NCBI RefSeq assembly: GCF_002028455.1 | Contig: NZ_MWUM01000031.1 | Span: 1-63,200, forward strand | Length of the DNA: 63,200 nucleotides | Direction: 5' to 3' | Source: Zoogloea sp. LCSB751 | Lineage (GTDB): Bacteria; Pseudomonadota; Gammaproteobacteria; Burkholderiales; Rhodocyclaceae | Shown: piece by piece, positions 51,360 through 60,297 of the stretch | How positions within the stretch are numbered: position 1 is the first letter of the stretch | Layout: every line of letters starts with the position of its first letter | Position numbers and translations under genes: made by a program | Notes under the pieces: model-generated | Seen by the model: only the letters and a program-made list of their open reading frames with translations | Databases searched by the model: none | What the model was told of the DNA's origin: nothing

Positions 51360-51408
51360 GCGGAATGGTGCTGCAGCAGAAACAAGACGCGAATTATAGG
51401 CGCGGGGC

Positions 51409-52176
51409 TCAGGCCCGCGCGATCTGGAAAGTTTCGGAGAGCCGGCCGGTCTCGATGCCCACGTCGTTCCATGTGATCTCGACGACCTGTACGACATCGT
51501 GACGATCCTGGCGGATCAGTGTCGAGCAGCGGGTGCCGTAGCCCGGCGCGCGGATGAAGGCGCTCGACAGCATGCGCTCCCAGGCCAGGCTCACGCCGGT
51601 ACGGGGTAGCTCGTTGTCGGCCGCCGGCCGGTCGTCGCGCAGCAGGACCTCGAGTGGAGCGGTGTCCGGCAGTGCGCCAAGTGCCTTGCCGAGGCGGGAT
51701 TTGCCAGCCACGACCTTGGGCCACGGCGTGTCGAGCAGGTGATTGGAGAGCGCGTAGAGTCCCGGCGGAAGAATGTGTGCGGAGCCGCTGGCACTCTCAT
51801 AGATGCCGAGGGCGTTGCCGTCGGAAACGAGCAGGTTGAAGGCGTTGTAGCGGGGGCCCTCGTGGAGTAAGCGGTCAAGGGCTGTCGCGGTACTTTCATC
51901 GCCGGCGAGAAAGTCCGATACCAGCTGGCCGCGGGACGGCCGCCCATCCTTCTGGCGTTGGGGGTCACGGAAGTTGGTCAGGCCGGCGAAGCGTCCGTCG
52001 CGGGAAACACCGAGCCAGGTGCCACCGGCTTCGAGATCCCGTCCGGCAAAAACCGTGGGCCGTTCGTCCCACCATGCGGCTGGGGCCGCCGGGCGGGCGA
52101 AGAACTCGTCCCGATTGGCCGCCACCACCAGCGGATAGTCCGGGTGGACCTGCCAGGCCAGCAGGATCAGGCACAT
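51409..52176 (-). CDS. NRDE family (TANGO2-like) protein, 255 aa
   Basis: It begins MCLILLAWQVHPDYPLVVAANRDEFFARP, the NRDE signature with a cysteine at position 2, as in Ntn-hydrolase-like folds. Then WLGVSRDGRFAGLTNFRDP, SRGQLVSDFL, FNLLVSDGNALGIYES and LSNHLLDTPWPKV. Function is not established in bacteria; the eukaryotic relative TANGO2 is linked to lipid/heme metabolism. Start at 52176 overlaps the DUF4936 stop. Part of the run mfd-NRDE-DUF4936-ygfZ. Confidence 0.9.
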   Translation of the reverse strand: MCLILLAWQVHPDYPLVVAANRDEFFARPAAPAAWWDERPTVFAGRDLEAGGTWLGVSRDGRFAGLTNFRDPQRQKDGRPSRGQLVSDFLAGDESTATALDRLLHEGPRYNAFNLLVSDGNALGIYESASGSAHILPPGLYALSNHLLDTPWPKVVAGKSRLGKALGALPDTAPLEVLLRDDRPAADNELPRTGVSLAWERMLSSAFIRAPGYGTRCSTLIRQDRHDVVQVVEITWNDVGIETGRLSETFQIARA

Positions 52177-52457
52177 GGAACGAAACGCTCGATGTGACGG
52201 CGACCGCCATCCGCAATGAAACGGTTCAGCGTGTGGCGCTCGACGGCACGCTCGAGGCTGGCTTCGAACTCCGGTACTGCCGGGACATCTTCGTAGATCT
52301 CCATCCACGTCCAGGGGTCATCGGCCTTGCGCAGGAAGCGCCCGGCAATGCCGGTTTCCCGGCGAACGTCGGCTTGCAGCAGTTGCAGGACCCGGGCAAG
52401 ATCGGCTTCGGCGCCGATCCGCACCGGGTAGTAGATGTAGTAATGGGACAGGGACAA
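52167..52457 (-). CDS. DUF4936 family protein, 96 aa
   Basis: A small protein (YYIYYPVRIGAEADLARVLQLLQADVRRETGIAGRFLRK, WTWMEIYEDV, FEASLERAVERHTLNRFI) that matches the DUF4936 pattern found mainly in betaproteobacteria next to ygfZ. Ferredoxin-like dimer fold likely. Function unknown. Nine bases downstream of ygfZ. Confidence 0.85.
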   Translation of the reverse strand: MSLSHYYIYYPVRIGAEADLARVLQLLQADVRRETGIAGRFLRKADDPWTWMEIYEDVPAVPEFEASLERAVERHTLNRFIADGGRRHIERFVPCA

Positions 52458-52466
52458 GGAGCGGAC

Positions 52467-53498
52467 TCAGGGCAGGGCGTAGGGCAGCGGAAGGAACTGG
52501 ACGGTCGGGCCGGTCGGTGAGCCGAGATGTACTTCGGTCGATTCGGCGCTGGACGTTTGCAGCACCACCAGTGCGTCGTAACCGTTGTCGGGTGCCGGTG
52601 CCGCGATGACCACCTTGCCGGCCGACTGGTCGCCGAACTCGGGGGAGTAGACATCGGTACCGGCGGCCGGCGGTGCTTCGGTTTCCGTATGTACGCGGAA
52701 CATCCGCTTCTTCAGCTTGCCGAGATAGTGGGTGCGGGCAACGATTTCCTGGCCCGGGTAGCAGCCCTTGTTGAAGCTCACGCCGCCGATCAGCTCGTAG
52801 TTGAGCATCTGGGCGACGAACTCCTCCTGGATCGGCTGGGTCACGGTGGGCAAGCCTTCGCTGATGTCGATCCATTGCCAGGCTGCCGAGCCGGCCGGCA
52901 CGGCGCCGGCCGCGACGAACTTGTCCCACAGCCCCGCGGCCTCGGAAAGCGGCGCCGACACGATGAAGCGCGCGCCATCCAGGCGTACGACCGTTGCGAC
53001 GCCGGAGGCAGTAGCCCGCGGTGCACCGGGAATGTGCAGTCCGGCGGCTTCGAGCGCGGCACCCGCCTGCGGGCCGGCCAGGCCGATCAGCACGCTGTCG
53101 CCGCTGTCATCCATCAGGCGCACCTTGGAGCGCAGGATGAACATGGACAGCTTCTTCAGCATCGCTGCGTGAATGTCTGCGGACAAGGCCAGCAGGTAGT
53201 CACTGCCTTCCCGCCACAGCAGGAGGTTGGCGAGCATGCGCCCCTTCGGGCTGTTGAAGCTGGTGAGCTGGGCTTCGTTGGGGCCGAGCTTCTTCACGTC
53301 GTTGGAGAAGAGGTTGTGGAGCAGCACGCTGGCGTCCTCTCCACTGGCGCGGATTGCGCCGAGGTGATGCAGCGGCACCACCACGGTACCCTGGGCGGCA
53401 AGTGCCACATCCTGCCGTTCGTCATCATGGAACTTGACGGAGAAGTCAGAAAAACTCGCGCCTTTCGCGCCCAGATAGTTTTGCCAAGTTGCGTTCAT
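52467..53498 (-). CDS. ygfZ: Folate-binding protein YgfZ, 343 aa
   Basis: Aminomethyltransferase-like folate protein that helps iron-sulfur assembly and repair. Signature KGCYPGQEIVARTHYLGKLKKRMFRV with the conserved cysteine is intact. N-terminal GAIRASGEDASVLLHNLFSNDVKKL and SFNSPKGRMLANLLLW. Start at 53498 within a longer frame. Divergent from mltG. Confidence 0.93.
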   Translation of the reverse strand: MNATWQNYLGAKGASFSDFSVKFHDDERQDVALAAQGTVVVPLHHLGAIRASGEDASVLLHNLFSNDVKKLGPNEAQLTSFNSPKGRMLANLLLWREGSDYLLALSADIHAAMLKKLSMFILRSKVRLMDDSGDSVLIGLAGPQAGAALEAAGLHIPGAPRATASGVATVVRLDGARFIVSAPLSEAAGLWDKFVAAGAVPAGSAAWQWIDISEGLPTVTQPIQEEFVAQMLNYELIGGVSFNKGCYPGQEIVARTHYLGKLKKRMFRVHTETEAPPAAGTDVYSPEFGDQSAGKVVIAAPAPDNGYDALVVLQTSSAESTEVHLGSPTGPTVQFLPLPYALP

Positions 53499-53671
53499 CA
53501 GTCGTGTCCTGTCGCAAAAACGAGTCTCAAAGCGGTTTGCGCTATTATAGGGGCGCTGCCGCACGGGGGTTGCCGAGTGCTATTGAAGCAATAATCAAGC
53601 CCTCGTAAATCTGCCAGGACATCCTCCTTTCTTCACTCCATTCGTTCGTTTCCGACGCGCCAAGTTCCCTG

Positions 53672-54673
53672 ATGAAGCGCCTGTTTTTTCGTTTGATTGC
53701 TCTGCTCCTGTTGTGTGCTGTCGGTGCCCTCGGGCTATTGGCATGGTTCGCACACACGCCGGTGCATTTACGCCAAAGCCCCCTCGATTTCACCATCGAG
53801 CCCGGCTCGCCGATGAAGCAGGTAGCCCGCCAAGTGGTCGAGGCGGGTATCGACGTCGAGCCCTTTGCCCTTGTCCTCCTTTCCAGAATGACCCGCCAGG
53901 CCAACGGGATCAAGGCTGGAAGCTATGAGGTCGAGACGGGCGTCACGCCGCGGGGGCTGCTCGACAAGCTCACCCGCGGTGACGTCAGCCAGGCCGAACT
54001 ACCGCTGATCGAGGGCTGGAGTTTCCGCCAGTTCAGGAACGCGCTGGATCGTCATCCCGATCTGCGCCACGACAGCGCCGGCCTGGGAGATGCGGAGATC
54101 CTGCGGCGGATCGGCGCCGCGGCGACTCATCCCGAAGGACTGTTCTTTCCCGATACCTACCTGTTCGCCAAGCGCAGCAGTGACCTTGACATCCTGCGCC
54201 GCGCCTATCGGCAACAGCAGAAGGTCCTGCTGCGGGAGTGGGAGCAGCGCACCGACGGCCTGCCGTACAGGGACCCCTATCAGGCCCTGATCATGGCATC
54301 TCTCATCGAGAAGGAAACCGGACAGGCCAAAGATCGGCCACTGGTCGCCTCGGTCTTCATCAACCGCCTGCAGGCCGGCATGCTGCTGCAGACGGACCCG
54401 ACGGTGATCTACGGGCTCGGGACGGATTTCGACGGCAACCTGCGCAAGTACCACCTGCAGAGCGACTCTCCCTACAACACCTACATCCGGCCCGGGCTAC
54501 CGCCGACGCCGATCGCGATGCCCGGTGTCGCCGCGCTGCGGGCGGCACTCCATCCGCCGCAGACCGGATATCTGTATTTTGTCGCCCGCGGTGACGGCTC
54601 CAGCGCATTCTCGCGTACCCTCGACGAACACAACCGGGCAGTGGCCCAGTACATCCGGAAACGCAACCCGTGA
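53672..54673 (+). CDS. mltG: Endolytic murein transglycosylase MltG, 333 aa
   Basis: One N-terminal membrane helix (about 5-27), a LysM-like domain (IEPGSPMKQVARQVVEAGIDVEP) and the YceG catalytic region ALIMASLIEKETGQAKDRPLVASVFINRLQAGMLLQTDPTVIYGLG with catalytic glutamate in IEKET. Ends nascent glycan strands in the periplasm. First gene of the mltG-tmk-holB-pilZ-tatD cluster; its stop overlaps tmk. Confidence 0.96.
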   Translation: MKRLFFRLIALLLLCAVGALGLLAWFAHTPVHLRQSPLDFTIEPGSPMKQVARQVVEAGIDVEPFALVLLSRMTRQANGIKAGSYEVETGVTPRGLLDKLTRGDVSQAELPLIEGWSFRQFRNALDRHPDLRHDSAGLGDAEILRRIGAAATHPEGLFFPDTYLFAKRSSDLDILRRAYRQQQKVLLREWEQRTDGLPYRDPYQALIMASLIEKETGQAKDRPLVASVFINRLQAGMLLQTDPTVIYGLGTDFDGNLRKYHLQSDSPYNTYIRPGLPPTPIAMPGVAALRAALHPPQTGYLYFVARGDGSSAFSRTLDEHNRAVAQYIRKRNP

Positions 54674-55287
54674 AATCCCGCTTCATTACTTTCGAAGGCA
54701 TCGACGGTGCCGGCAAGAGCAGCCAGATCGCCGCGGCTGTCGCATTGATCGAATCCCGCGGCGTCGAGGTCGTACAGACCCGCGAGCCGGGCGGCACGCC
54801 GCTCGGCGAGAAGCTGCGCGAGATCGTGCTGCACGAATCGATGCACCTGGAAACCGAGGCGCTGCTGATGTTCGCGGCACGTCGGGAACATCTGGCACAG
54901 CGCATCGAGCCAGCCCTCGCTGCTGGCAAGTGGGTGGTGTCGGACCGCTTCACCGATGCGACCTACGCCTACCAGGTCGGCGGACGCGGGCTGGACGAAA
55001 GCCGTTTTGCGGCCCTGGAGCAATGGGTGCATCCCCACCTGCAGCCTGATCTCACGCTGATCTTCGACCTTGACCCGAAGGTCGCGGCCCAGCGTCTCGC
55101 CGGCACCGGCAATGCGCCCGACCGTTTCGAGCGGGAACAGGCCGATTTCTTTGCCCGCGTGCGCAATGCCTATCTCAGGCGCGCCGCGGCGGCGGCGCAA
55201 CGCGTTAAGGTGGTGGATGCCGGCAACGATCCGGAAACCATCCGTGCCGAGGTGGCGGACATCCTCCTGCGGAACTGCTTCCAATGA
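54670..55287 (+). CDS. tmk: Thymidylate kinase, 205 aa
   Basis: Phosphorylates dTMP to dTDP. P-loop FEGIDGAGKSSQ, the DRX motif SDRFTDATYAYQ, TREPGGTPLGEKLREI, and DLDPKVAAQR. Full length. GTG start overlapping mltG, and overlaps holB by four bases. Confidence 0.97.
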   Translation: MKSRFITFEGIDGAGKSSQIAAAVALIESRGVEVVQTREPGGTPLGEKLREIVLHESMHLETEALLMFAARREHLAQRIEPALAAGKWVVSDRFTDATYAYQVGGRGLDESRFAALEQWVHPHLQPDLTLIFDLDPKVAAQRLAGTGNAPDRFEREQADFFARVRNAYLRRAAAAAQRVKVVDAGNDPETIRAEVADILLRNCFQ

Positions 55288-56345
55288 TCTTCGAATGGCA
55301 GGCGCCCCTGTGGCAGCGGGCAGTGGATCGGGCTGAACGCATGCCCCATGCGCTGCTGTTTGCCGGCCCGGCCGGCGGCGGCAAACGCGTCTTTGCCGAA
55401 GCGCTGGCAGCCCGTGTGCTGTGCGCCAGTCCGGGGCCCGACGGCCACGCCTGCGGCGTTTGCGAGGACTGTCTGTGGCGTCAGGCCGGCAATCACCCGG
55501 ACCTGCTGCGCGTGGTGCCGGAGGCCGACCAGGAGGAGCGCGGCGAAGGCGCCGCCGAGAAGCCGGAGGGAGGCAAGGCGGCCAGCCGTCAGATCGTCAT
55601 CGAGCAGATCCGCGATCTGCAGCAGGTGCTGACCACCGGCGGACACCGGGGCAGCCAGCGGGTCGTCATCGTCGATCCTGCCGAGGCGATGAACGTGTTC
55701 ACCGCCAACGCGTTGCTCAAGCTGCTGGAGGAGCCGACCACCAACGTACAGTTCCTGCTCGTCTCCTCGTCCCCCAAGCGCCTGCTGCCGACCATCCGCA
55801 GTCGTTGCCAGACCTGGGCGTTCTCTCGTCCGCCGGCCATGGCGGCCGCCCGCTGGCTGGCCGAACGGCAGGTCGCCGATGCCGAAGCGCTGCTCGCGTT
55901 TTCTGGCGGCATGCCGCTGGCAGCGTCGGAGCTGGCGGAAGGCGGCGGCGCGGCGGCCTTGCGGCGTTTCGTTGCCGACGTGAGCGCCATGCCGGCCAAG
56001 GCGCCCTTGAGGCTGGCGGGGGAGTGGGACAGTTGGCTGAAGAGCAAGGATGCCCAGTCCAGTGGGCTGGACATGGCGACCCTGACCGGTTGGATGCAGC
56101 GTTGGGTCGCCGACCTGGTCAGCCTCCGCCTCGGCGGGCCGGTGCGTTTCTTCCCGACCCGGCTGAGTGCGTTGCAGGCCATCGCGGATAGGCTGTCCGT
56201 GAATACGGCCCTCGGCTGTTACAATGACATCACCCAGTCGCGACGTGTGGCGCAACATCCGCTCAACGCGCGGCTCTTTCTCGAAGACATGCTTCTGCGG
56301 TATGCCCGGAGTATTCAGGCGACCGCTACGACGGTGCGCCGATGA
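55284..56345 (+). CDS. holB: DNA polymerase III subunit delta', 353 aa
   Basis: Clamp-loader subunit. AAA+ core with HALLFAGPAGGGKRVFAEALAARVLC, zinc-binding cysteines in HACGVCEDC, VIVDPAEAMNVFTANALLKLLEEPTTNVQFLLVSS and LLPTIRSRCQ. Expected length. Coupled to tmk and to the PilZ gene by four-base overlaps. Confidence 0.95.
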   Translation: MIFEWQAPLWQRAVDRAERMPHALLFAGPAGGGKRVFAEALAARVLCASPGPDGHACGVCEDCLWRQAGNHPDLLRVVPEADQEERGEGAAEKPEGGKAASRQIVIEQIRDLQQVLTTGGHRGSQRVVIVDPAEAMNVFTANALLKLLEEPTTNVQFLLVSSSPKRLLPTIRSRCQTWAFSRPPAMAAARWLAERQVADAEALLAFSGGMPLAASELAEGGGAAALRRFVADVSAMPAKAPLRLAGEWDSWLKSKDAQSSGLDMATLTGWMQRWVADLVSLRLGGPVRFFPTRLSALQAIADRLSVNTALGCYNDITQSRRVAQHPLNARLFLEDMLLRYARSIQATATTVRR

Positions 56346-56710
56346 ATGAACCCGTGAGGCGGCCGGCACAGGCCCGGCCCAGCGTCCTGTCCCTGAACAT
56401 CAGCTCGAAGTCGGCGCTGTACGCCGCCTACATGCCTTTCATCAAGAATGGCGGGATCTTTGTACCCACGGCTCGGGAATACAAGCTGGGCGACGAGATC
56501 TTCATGCTGCTGCAGATCATGGACGACCCGACCAAACATCCAGTGGCCGGCACTGTCGTCTGGCAGACGCCGGCAGGTGCCCAGGGGAACAAGACCCAGG
56601 GCATCGGCGTCAAGTTCAGCGAGGATGAGGCCGGCCACGTGTTGCGTAACCGGATCGAACAGATTCTGGCGGGCCACCTGGGCTCGTCGCGACCCACCCA
56701 CACGATTTGA
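56342..56710 (+). CDS. pilZ: PilZ domain protein, 122 aa
   Basis: Type IV pilus PilZ-type protein: LSLNISSKSALYAAYMPFIKNGGIFVPTAREYKLGDEIFMLLQIMD, then VAGTVVWQTP and GIGVKFSEDE. It lacks the RxxxR c-di-GMP motif, as does classic PilZ. This position after holB is conserved in many proteobacteria. Confidence 0.93.
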   Translation: MNEPVRRPAQARPSVLSLNISSKSALYAAYMPFIKNGGIFVPTAREYKLGDEIFMLLQIMDDPTKHPVAGTVVWQTPAGAQGNKTQGIGVKFSEDEAGHVLRNRIEQILAGHLGSSRPTHTI

Positions 56711-56741
56711 ACTGCTTGGTTCCACTTCTCATTGCCTCGTA

Positions 56742-57515
56742 ATGCTTGTTGATTCCCACTGTCATATCGATTTCCCCGACCTGATCGAAGATGAAGCCGG
56801 GGTGCTGGCCCGCATGGTCGACAACGGTGTCACTCACGCCCTGTGCGTCAGCGTGAAGCTTGAAACTCTGCCGGGCATCCTGGCGCTGGCGGAACGCCAC
56901 GCCAATGTGTTCGCGTCAGTCGGGGTGCACCCGGACAACGCCGACTGCGAGGAGCCGGACGAGGAACGTCTGCTGGCTCTGGCTGCCCATCCCAAGGTGG
57001 TGGCGATCGGCGAGACCGGGCTCGACTACTACTGGCACAAGGACGCACCTGAATGGCAACGGGTGCGTTTTCGTACCCACATCCGCGCCGCCCGCCGTAG
57101 CGCCAAGCCGCTGATCATCCACACCCGCGATTCGGCAGCCGACACCATCCGCCTGATGCGCGAGGAAGATGCCGGGTCCGCCGGTGGCGTGATGCACTGT
57201 TTTACGGAAACCCGCGAGGTCGCCGAGCAGGCCCTTGACCTGGGTTTCCATATTTCCTTCTCCGGCATCGTCAGCTTCAAGAACGCCGAAGCCCTGCGGG
57301 ATGTGGCGCGTTACGTGCCTGCCGAGCGCCTTCTGGTGGAAACCGACGCTCCCTACCTGGCGCCAGTACCGTATCGGGGCAAGACCAACCAGCCCGCCTA
57401 TGTCCGTCATGTCGCGGAAGCCGTTGCGGCGGCGCGCGGTGAAACGCTGGCCGCCATCGCAGAGCGAACGACCCAGAACTTCTTCCGGCTCTTCAAGGAC
57501 GCGCAGCCGTCATGA
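56742..57515 (+). CDS. TatD family hydrolase, 257 aa
   Basis: Metal-dependent nuclease-like TIM barrel (YcfH type). MLVDSHCHIDFPDL, SVGVHPDNAD, AIGETGLDYYWHKD, FRTHIRAARRSAKPLIIHTRDSAADT, VMHCFTETREVAEQALDLGFHISFSGIVSFKNAE and LVETDAPYLAPVPYRGKTNQPAYV. All metal-binding histidines are present. ATG at 56742; the longer frame upstream is the pilZ gene in another register. Overlaps the ankyrin gene by four bases. Confidence 0.95.
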   Translation: MLVDSHCHIDFPDLIEDEAGVLARMVDNGVTHALCVSVKLETLPGILALAERHANVFASVGVHPDNADCEEPDEERLLALAAHPKVVAIGETGLDYYWHKDAPEWQRVRFRTHIRAARRSAKPLIIHTRDSAADTIRLMREEDAGSAGGVMHCFTETREVAEQALDLGFHISFSGIVSFKNAEALRDVARYVPAERLLVETDAPYLAPVPYRGKTNQPAYVRHVAEAVAAARGETLAAIAERTTQNFFRLFKDAQPS

Positions 57516-58198
57516 AATCTGCTCTCAAGCTTCGTAGTCTGCGTGTGCTGGGCGCCTGTCTGATCGGCCTCCAGTTATGCTCCCCGGCCAGCGCGGCCTC
57601 CCTGGACGATCTGCTCAATGCCGCCAAGGTCGGCGACGCTGCGGAAGTGGCGCAACTGGTGAAGCGGGGAATGGATGTGAACTCGACCGACCCCAACGGT
57701 AACACCTTGCTGATTCTTGCCACTCGGGAGGGGCAGCCCAAGGTTGTAGCCGAACTGCTCAAGCAGCGGGGGATCAAGCTGAATGCGCGCAACAGTGCGG
57801 GTGACAGTGCCCTGATGCTGGCCAGTCTGCGCGGCCTGACCGACATTGCCCACCAACTGCTTGAAGCCGGCGCCGCGTTCGACCACTCAGGCTGGAATCC
57901 ATTGCTGTACGCCGCCTTCGAGGGCCGCCTGTCCATCGTCAGCCTGCTGCTTGAAAAGGGCGCCAATCCCAATGTGCTGGCACCCAATCAGACGACGCCG
58001 CTGATGTTTGCGGCCCGCAACGGGCACGAAGATGTCGTGCGCGCGCTGCTGAAAGCAGGCGCGAACATCGACTGGAAAAACGACCAGAATGAAAGCGCCG
58101 AAAGCTGGGCGGGCAAGAACCGCAACACGGATATCGTGGAACTGATTCAGGCCGAACGGAAGGCTCGGGCCAGCAAGTTGCGCATCGAGATCAATTGA
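57512..58198 (+). CDS. Exported ankyrin-repeat protein, 228 aa
   Basis: Signal peptide (LRVLGACLIGLQLCSPASAAS), then about five ankyrin repeats (DLLNAAKVGDAAEVAQLVKRGMDVNSTDPNGNTLLILATR, LMLASLRGLTDIAHQLLEAGA, LLYAAFEGRLSIVSLLLEKGANPNVLAPNQTTPLMFAARNGHEDVVRALLKAGANI). Likely a periplasmic protein-interaction module. Coupled to tatD. Confidence 0.92.
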   Translation: MKSALKLRSLRVLGACLIGLQLCSPASAASLDDLLNAAKVGDAAEVAQLVKRGMDVNSTDPNGNTLLILATREGQPKVVAELLKQRGIKLNARNSAGDSALMLASLRGLTDIAHQLLEAGAAFDHSGWNPLLYAAFEGRLSIVSLLLEKGANPNVLAPNQTTPLMFAARNGHEDVVRALLKAGANIDWKNDQNESAESWAGKNRNTDIVELIQAERKARASKLRIEIN

Positions 58199-58385
58199 CC
58201 CGGTAGCGGTAGCGTCGGCTATGATCCAGGCGCCAGGGCAGGGACGGCGCGACCTGTCGCAAAACGCCGACGCCGACCAGCGCCAGCAGGGCGGGCACTG
58301 CGGCCTGTATGCCGTAACCCCCGGCCAGCAGAACGCCCACCAAAACACCCGTGACCATCAGAATGCGGCAAATCAAGGTTTCCAT
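58191..58385 (-). CDS. Small membrane protein, 64 aa
   Basis: METLICRILMVTGVLVGVLLAGGYGIQAAVPALLALVGVGVL, then a basic tail SLPWRLDHSRRYRYRVN. Two hydrophobic helices. GAGGAG sits six bases before the ATG at 58385 (an adjacent ATG at 58388 is possible). Its 3' end overlaps the ankyrin gene by eight bases on the other strand. Family not recognised. Confidence 0.6.
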   Translation of the reverse strand: METLICRILMVTGVLVGVLLAGGYGIQAAVPALLALVGVGVLRQVAPSLPWRLDHSRRYRYRVN

Positions 58386-58483
58386 CATCGACTCCTCAAC
58401 ACGATATTGAAGCCCGGCTGGGCGAATGAGCGGATGCACATGAAGCTGATCAGCTGCTCGATCCGGCACCGCGTTCTCGACGA

Positions 58484-58499
58484 CTGTGATTATATACAG
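58484..58499. promoter_or_regulatory. LexA-type SOS box
   Basis: CTGT, GATTATAT, ACAG matches the E. coli/betaproteobacterial LexA consensus CTGT-N8-ACAG, with the AT-rich centre typical of real sites. It lies 84 bases upstream of the recombinase gene and about 100 bases upstream of the small membrane protein on the other strand. Confidence 0.65.
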
Positions 58500-58582
58500 C
58501 AAACTGCTGTACGCAAGTCCAGTAGTCTGATTTCGTCCGTCCTGTCGAGCTGGTTCGCGTCCAGCCGGATATCTCACTATCC

Positions 58583-59791
58583 ATGTCCATCACCTACACC
58601 ACCGTGGTGCCGCTGCGTCCGCTGGACGAGATCACCGTTCCCGCCGGGCTCGATGGCCACGACGGCGCCAACCGCGCCGACCCGGCACGCTTGCAGATCC
58701 AGGCCAACACAGACGCGGACGCGATCCGCTGCTTCCTGTCCGAGTACGATCGTTCGCCGGGCACCTACCGGATCTACCAGCGGGAGTGCGAGCGGCTGCT
58801 GTTGTGGTCGCTGGTGGACTGTGGCCGGCCCTTGTCCAGCCTCAACCGGCAGGACTTCGAGGGTTATCTGAACTTCCTCGCCGACCCGCAGCCGGCTGAG
58901 CTGTGGTGCGGCGCCAAGGTCAGCCGGACCTCGGAGAAATGGCGCCCCTTCGTCGGTCCGCTCAGCGAGAGCGCCGTGCTCACGGCGATGGCGGCCATCA
59001 ATTCGCTGATGACCTACCTCGTGGATGCGGGCTACCTGCAGGGTAACCCGCTGGGCCTGATCCGCCAGCGTCGCCGCAAGATGTCCGGCGAGGTCACTGG
59101 TCCGCTGAGGGCAGTCGCACAGACCGAAGAGATGGAAAAGGTCGAGCGCTTTCTCGACCAGCAGATGTGGGATGCGGTGACGTCAGCCATCGAGGCGATG
59201 CCGCGGGATGCCGAACGGGGCCGCGACGAATACGAGCGGGCACGCTTCATCGCCGCCATCCTGTACATGCTGGCGCCCCGCGCCGGCGAACTGGAATCTC
59301 ACCGCATGAACAGCTTCCGCGAGGAACGCGGCTTGTGGTGGTGGCATGTGGTAGGCAAGGGCGGCAAGAAGGCCAAGGTGCCGGTGGCGGACGACATGCT
59401 GCAGGCGCTGATCCGCTACCGCAAGCACTTGGGACTCACCGCCGTGCCGCGCCGGGACGACACCACGCCGCTGCTGGTGTCGGTTAAGAACGGCAGTCCG
59501 ATCACTGCCCGCCGCCTGAACCAGATTCTCAAGCAGATTTTCAGTGCCGCGGCGGAACGTTTGCCGCCCGAAGCCGAGCACAAGAAGGAAAAGCTGCGCG
59601 CCGCGTCGGCCCACTGGGGGCGCCATACCGGCATCACCGCCAAGCTCGACAGCGGCATCAATGAGCGCTTCGTGCAGAAGGATGCCCGCCATACGGATGC
59701 CCGCACGACGCAGCGCTACATCCACGAGGAAGAAGAGCGCTGGCACGAAGAGGCGCAGAAACAGCGCCTGCCCTGGACCGGAAAGAAATAG
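58583..59791 (+). CDS. Tyrosine-type site-specific recombinase/integrase, 402 aa
   Basis: N-terminal SAM-like core-binding domain (DADAIRCFLSEYDRSPGTYRIYQRECERLLLWSL) and phage-integrase catalytic domain. First catalytic arginine in MLAPRAGELESHRM, catalytic lysine region GKGGKKAKVPV, the H-x-x-R box as AHWGRHTGITAKL, then DARHTDARTTQRYIHEEEE with the nucleophilic tyrosine. Intact and full length. No tRNA is beside it. The SOS-like box upstream suggests induction by DNA damage. Confidence 0.92.
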   Translation: MSITYTTVVPLRPLDEITVPAGLDGHDGANRADPARLQIQANTDADAIRCFLSEYDRSPGTYRIYQRECERLLLWSLVDCGRPLSSLNRQDFEGYLNFLADPQPAELWCGAKVSRTSEKWRPFVGPLSESAVLTAMAAINSLMTYLVDAGYLQGNPLGLIRQRRRKMSGEVTGPLRAVAQTEEMEKVERFLDQQMWDAVTSAIEAMPRDAERGRDEYERARFIAAILYMLAPRAGELESHRMNSFREERGLWWWHVVGKGGKKAKVPVADDMLQALIRYRKHLGLTAVPRRDDTTPLLVSVKNGSPITARRLNQILKQIFSAAAERLPPEAEHKKEKLRAASAHWGRHTGITAKLDSGINERFVQKDARHTDARTTQRYIHEEEERWHEEAQKQRLPWTGKK

Positions 59792-60203
59792 TCCGGCCGT
59801 ATTGCCGGGCGGCACGCGGATAACGGTGCGCCTGGTGGGTTTCGCGCATTTCGGGAGGTGCTGGACAGCGGCATTCGGGTATTTATGGCTCGAACAAATC
59901 GCTGATCGTCAATCCGCTCAAGGTCAGCCAGCCGATGGGCGCCGACCGTATTCCCAGCGAATCCGGTGCCCGTTCGATGATTTTTCGAACGTGGGCTTTG
60001 ACTGATTCATGGTATGTCCTGGGCGACGAGAGGGGACGTATCCCCTGCAGGCAAGAGGTGGGCCACCCGGTCAATCCCGATGGAATGCGAACGCATGCCG
60101 CATCCCACGGTGCGGCAGGTTTCAGCCGTGATCGCCGTAGCGTACGTAAGCGAACGTCCATAGTGGACTATGTACTCGCCCGCACATGAATTCCTCACAG
60201 CCA
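59792..60203. other. Region without a supported gene between integrase and KfrA-like gene
   Basis: Short frames, none convincing. A minus-strand frame (59883-60161) has no ribosome site or family look. Possible integration-site debris. Confidence 0.45.
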
Positions 60204-60225
60204 TACCGTTATAAATATAACGGTA
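60204..60225. promoter_or_regulatory. 22-bp palindrome upstream of the KfrA-like gene
   Basis: TACCGTTATA, AA, TATAACGGTA: perfect 10-bp arms. About 70 bases before the start. Plasmid KfrA proteins bind their own promoter, so this is a natural operator candidate. Confidence 0.7.
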
Positions 60226-60297
60226 AACGGTTTGTAACGTATGTTATCTTCTTGACTGTCTAATATCTGGTCGTACTTGTGCGGAGGGGAACAGTCC

